Of a stretch of DNA of 64,000 nucleotides, positions 63,096 to 64,000 are shown in pieces. The stretch comes from Ancylobacter novellus DSM 506. Its GTDB lineage: Bacteria > Pseudomonadota > Alphaproteobacteria > Rhizobiales > Xanthobacteraceae. The stretch is from positions 620,001 to 684,000 of the forward strand of contig NC_014217.1 in the NCBI RefSeq assembly GCF_000092925.1, in the 5' to 3' direction. A model generated the notes under the pieces. It ran no database searches, was not told the origin of the DNA, and saw only the letters and a list, made by a program, of their open reading frames with translations. A program made the translations under genes and the position numbers. Position 1 is the stretch's first letter; the number at the start of each line of letters is the position of its first letter.

Positions 63096-63446
63096 TGGCG
63101 GGTTCCCGCACGCGGAGAGCGTTCCGGCCAAGGGCTTAGCAGGATTCGCCCCGCTGTGGGGGATCGTGGCCTCCGCCCGTCGCAAGGCGGGGGAATCATG
63201 GGCTTCAGCAGTTTTATCTGGAGTACATTATTACCAATAAAGTACTCCGCGCAATCTAAGGGAAACATAAGGAACTTGTAGTATTGGGATATTACATTCG
63301 AGAATGTTCCATTCGATGAAGCGAAGGTAATATTAGAAATAAGTCTAATAGGACATCGGTGCTGACTTAACGTTCGCGGGCTGCGTGCTAGCGTGCCCAC
63401 CGCAAACGGGCCCGTACGAAGCCCGGTACGCTTAGGAGGATACCCC
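63096..63446. promoter_or_regulatory. AT-rich intergenic region with three inverted repeats
   Basis: About 350 bp without a gene, clearly richer in A+T than its surroundings from 63200 on. It holds GGAGTAC (63220-63226) with GTACTCC (63242-63248), ACATTC-GA-GAATGT (63294-63307) and TATTAGA-N6-TCTAATA (63331-63350). The last resembles an Irr box but its centre is one base too long. These are candidate operators or leader structures for the downstream dehydrogenase gene. Confidence 0.5.
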
Positions 63447-64000
63447 ATGTCTATATTCAGGCGCGGCCAGCGTTCCGCTGCGCTGCTGGCTTCGACCATG
63501 CTCGCGGGCGTCATGATGATCGCCGGCCCTGCGAGCGCGCAGCAGTCGACCGACAATCTCGAGAAGCTCTCCAACTTCCAGACCACCGGCGCCTCCATGG
63601 AGATGGAGTCGGTGCCGCAGACCGGCCCGCGGGTCGACGCGTTCAAGAAGACGCTCTCGAACATCAAGCTGCCGGACGGCTTCAAGATCTCGCTCTACGC
63701 CATCGTTCCCGACGCCCGCGAGATGGCGGTCGGCCCGACCACCGGGGTCGTCTTCGTCGGCACCCGCAAGGCGAAGGTCTGGGCGGTGACCGATCGCGAC
63801 AAGGACCGCGTCGCCGACGAGGTCAAGGTGTTCGCGCCCTCGATCAACTTCAAGCTGCCCAACGGCGTCTGCTTCTCGAAGGACGGCTTCCTGTTCGTCG
63901 CCGAGCAGAACCGCGTGCTGCTGTTCCCGGCGGCCGAGTTCTTCTACGAGGGGCCGGACGTCGCCGCCTTCAACGTCGTGAAGCAGGGCGACCTGATTCC
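63447..64000 (+). CDS. Sorbosone-dehydrogenase-like PQQ sugar dehydrogenase, 5' part
   Basis: The gene starts at ATG 63447, with AGGAGGA seven bases upstream, and runs off the right end with 184 codons in view. A signal peptide ends near GPASAQQ (residue 32). The visible beta-propeller part contains LPDGFKISLYAIVPDAREMAVGPTTGVVFVGTRKAKVWAVTDRDKDRVADEVKVFA, followed by LPNGVCFSKDGFLFVAEQNRVLLFP, a pattern of soluble PQQ-dependent aldose/sorbosone dehydrogenases. Periplasmic oxidation of sugars or aldehydes is likely; the PQQ- and Ca-binding end lies outside the window. Confidence 0.85.
   Translation, partial: MSIFRRGQRSAALLASTMLAGVMMIAGPASAQQSTDNLEKLSNFQTTGASMEMESVPQTGPRVDAFKKTLSNIKLPDGFKISLYAIVPDAREMAVGPTTGVVFVGTRKAKVWAVTDRDKDRVADEVKVFAPSINFKLPNGVCFSKDGFLFVAEQNRVLLFPAAEFFYEGPDVAAFNVVKQGDLI

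Noticed and set aside
63331..63350. Fourth Irr/ICE box
   Set aside because: TATTAGA and TCTAATA are separated by six bases where the ICE layout has five between AGA and TCT, so the half-sites are out of register. It is kept only as an inverted repeat.

Overview
The window is a GC-rich alphaproteobacterial chromosome segment, most like the order Hyphomicrobiales (Rhizobiales) and plausibly Xanthobacteraceae. The evidence is the order ctaB-coxF-ctaG-ctaE-DUF983-SURF1-thrC-M16 peptidase, Irr-type iron boxes, two phasins, a PdhS-like sensor kinase and a tRNA-His with A73 and no encoded G-1. No species can be named from the sequence alone.

Layout. 1-6956: end of the cytochrome aa3 assembly operon, threonine synthase, an M16 protease and a GNAT acetyltransferase. 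7079-11188: an iron block (bfd, bfr and the ferric-iron ABC genes fbpA-fbpB) in which each unit has an upstream Irr/ICE-like palindrome. 11327-17708: acetoacetyl-CoA synthetase, an AsmA-like protein, a membrane LytTR regulator, an isoprenylcysteine-methyltransferase-like protein and a YqaA-like membrane protein. 17761-26655: an integrative element of about 8.86 kb bounded by a 34-bp direct repeat (one mismatch) that duplicates the 3' end of the sensor-kinase gene. It carries a proteasome-like Ntn hydrolase, a serine recombinase, a single-polypeptide type IIL (MmeI-like) restriction-modification enzyme, a zinc-finger protein, a ParB-like protein and a tyrosine integrase. 26622-34506: the sensor kinase, two phasins with a large palindromic operator, groESL with promoter and CIRCE, a strongly structured intergenic stretch and a dienelactone hydrolase.

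34513-44382: MarC, RNase HII, an AHSA1-like protein, cyanide-insensitive-type quinol oxidase cydAB, a type-4-like uracil-DNA glycosylase, ETF-ubiquinone oxidoreductase, a secreted pepsin-like protein, an HSL-type esterase and a small membrane protein. 44616-47545: a Pho-box-preceded phnCDE transporter. 47773-56152: an SbmA/YddA-type ABC protein, a ClC transporter, a PhyH-like oxygenase, a TPP riboswitch with thiY, a YcaQ-type glycosylase, a GGDEF protein and a thiX-like permease. 56248-64000: a universal stress protein behind an FNR/FixK-like box, a broken lprI-like gene, small proteins, cspA, rpsU, tRNA-His, an AtzG/AtzE pair, a TIGR02186-like and TauE-like pair, and the start of a sorbosone-dehydrogenase-like gene.

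The most unusual content is the integrative element, above all its proteasome-beta-like hydrolase. Next come the bacterial pepsin-like protein and the structured RNA candidate at 33270-33480. Palindromic repeats recur in several intergenic gaps.
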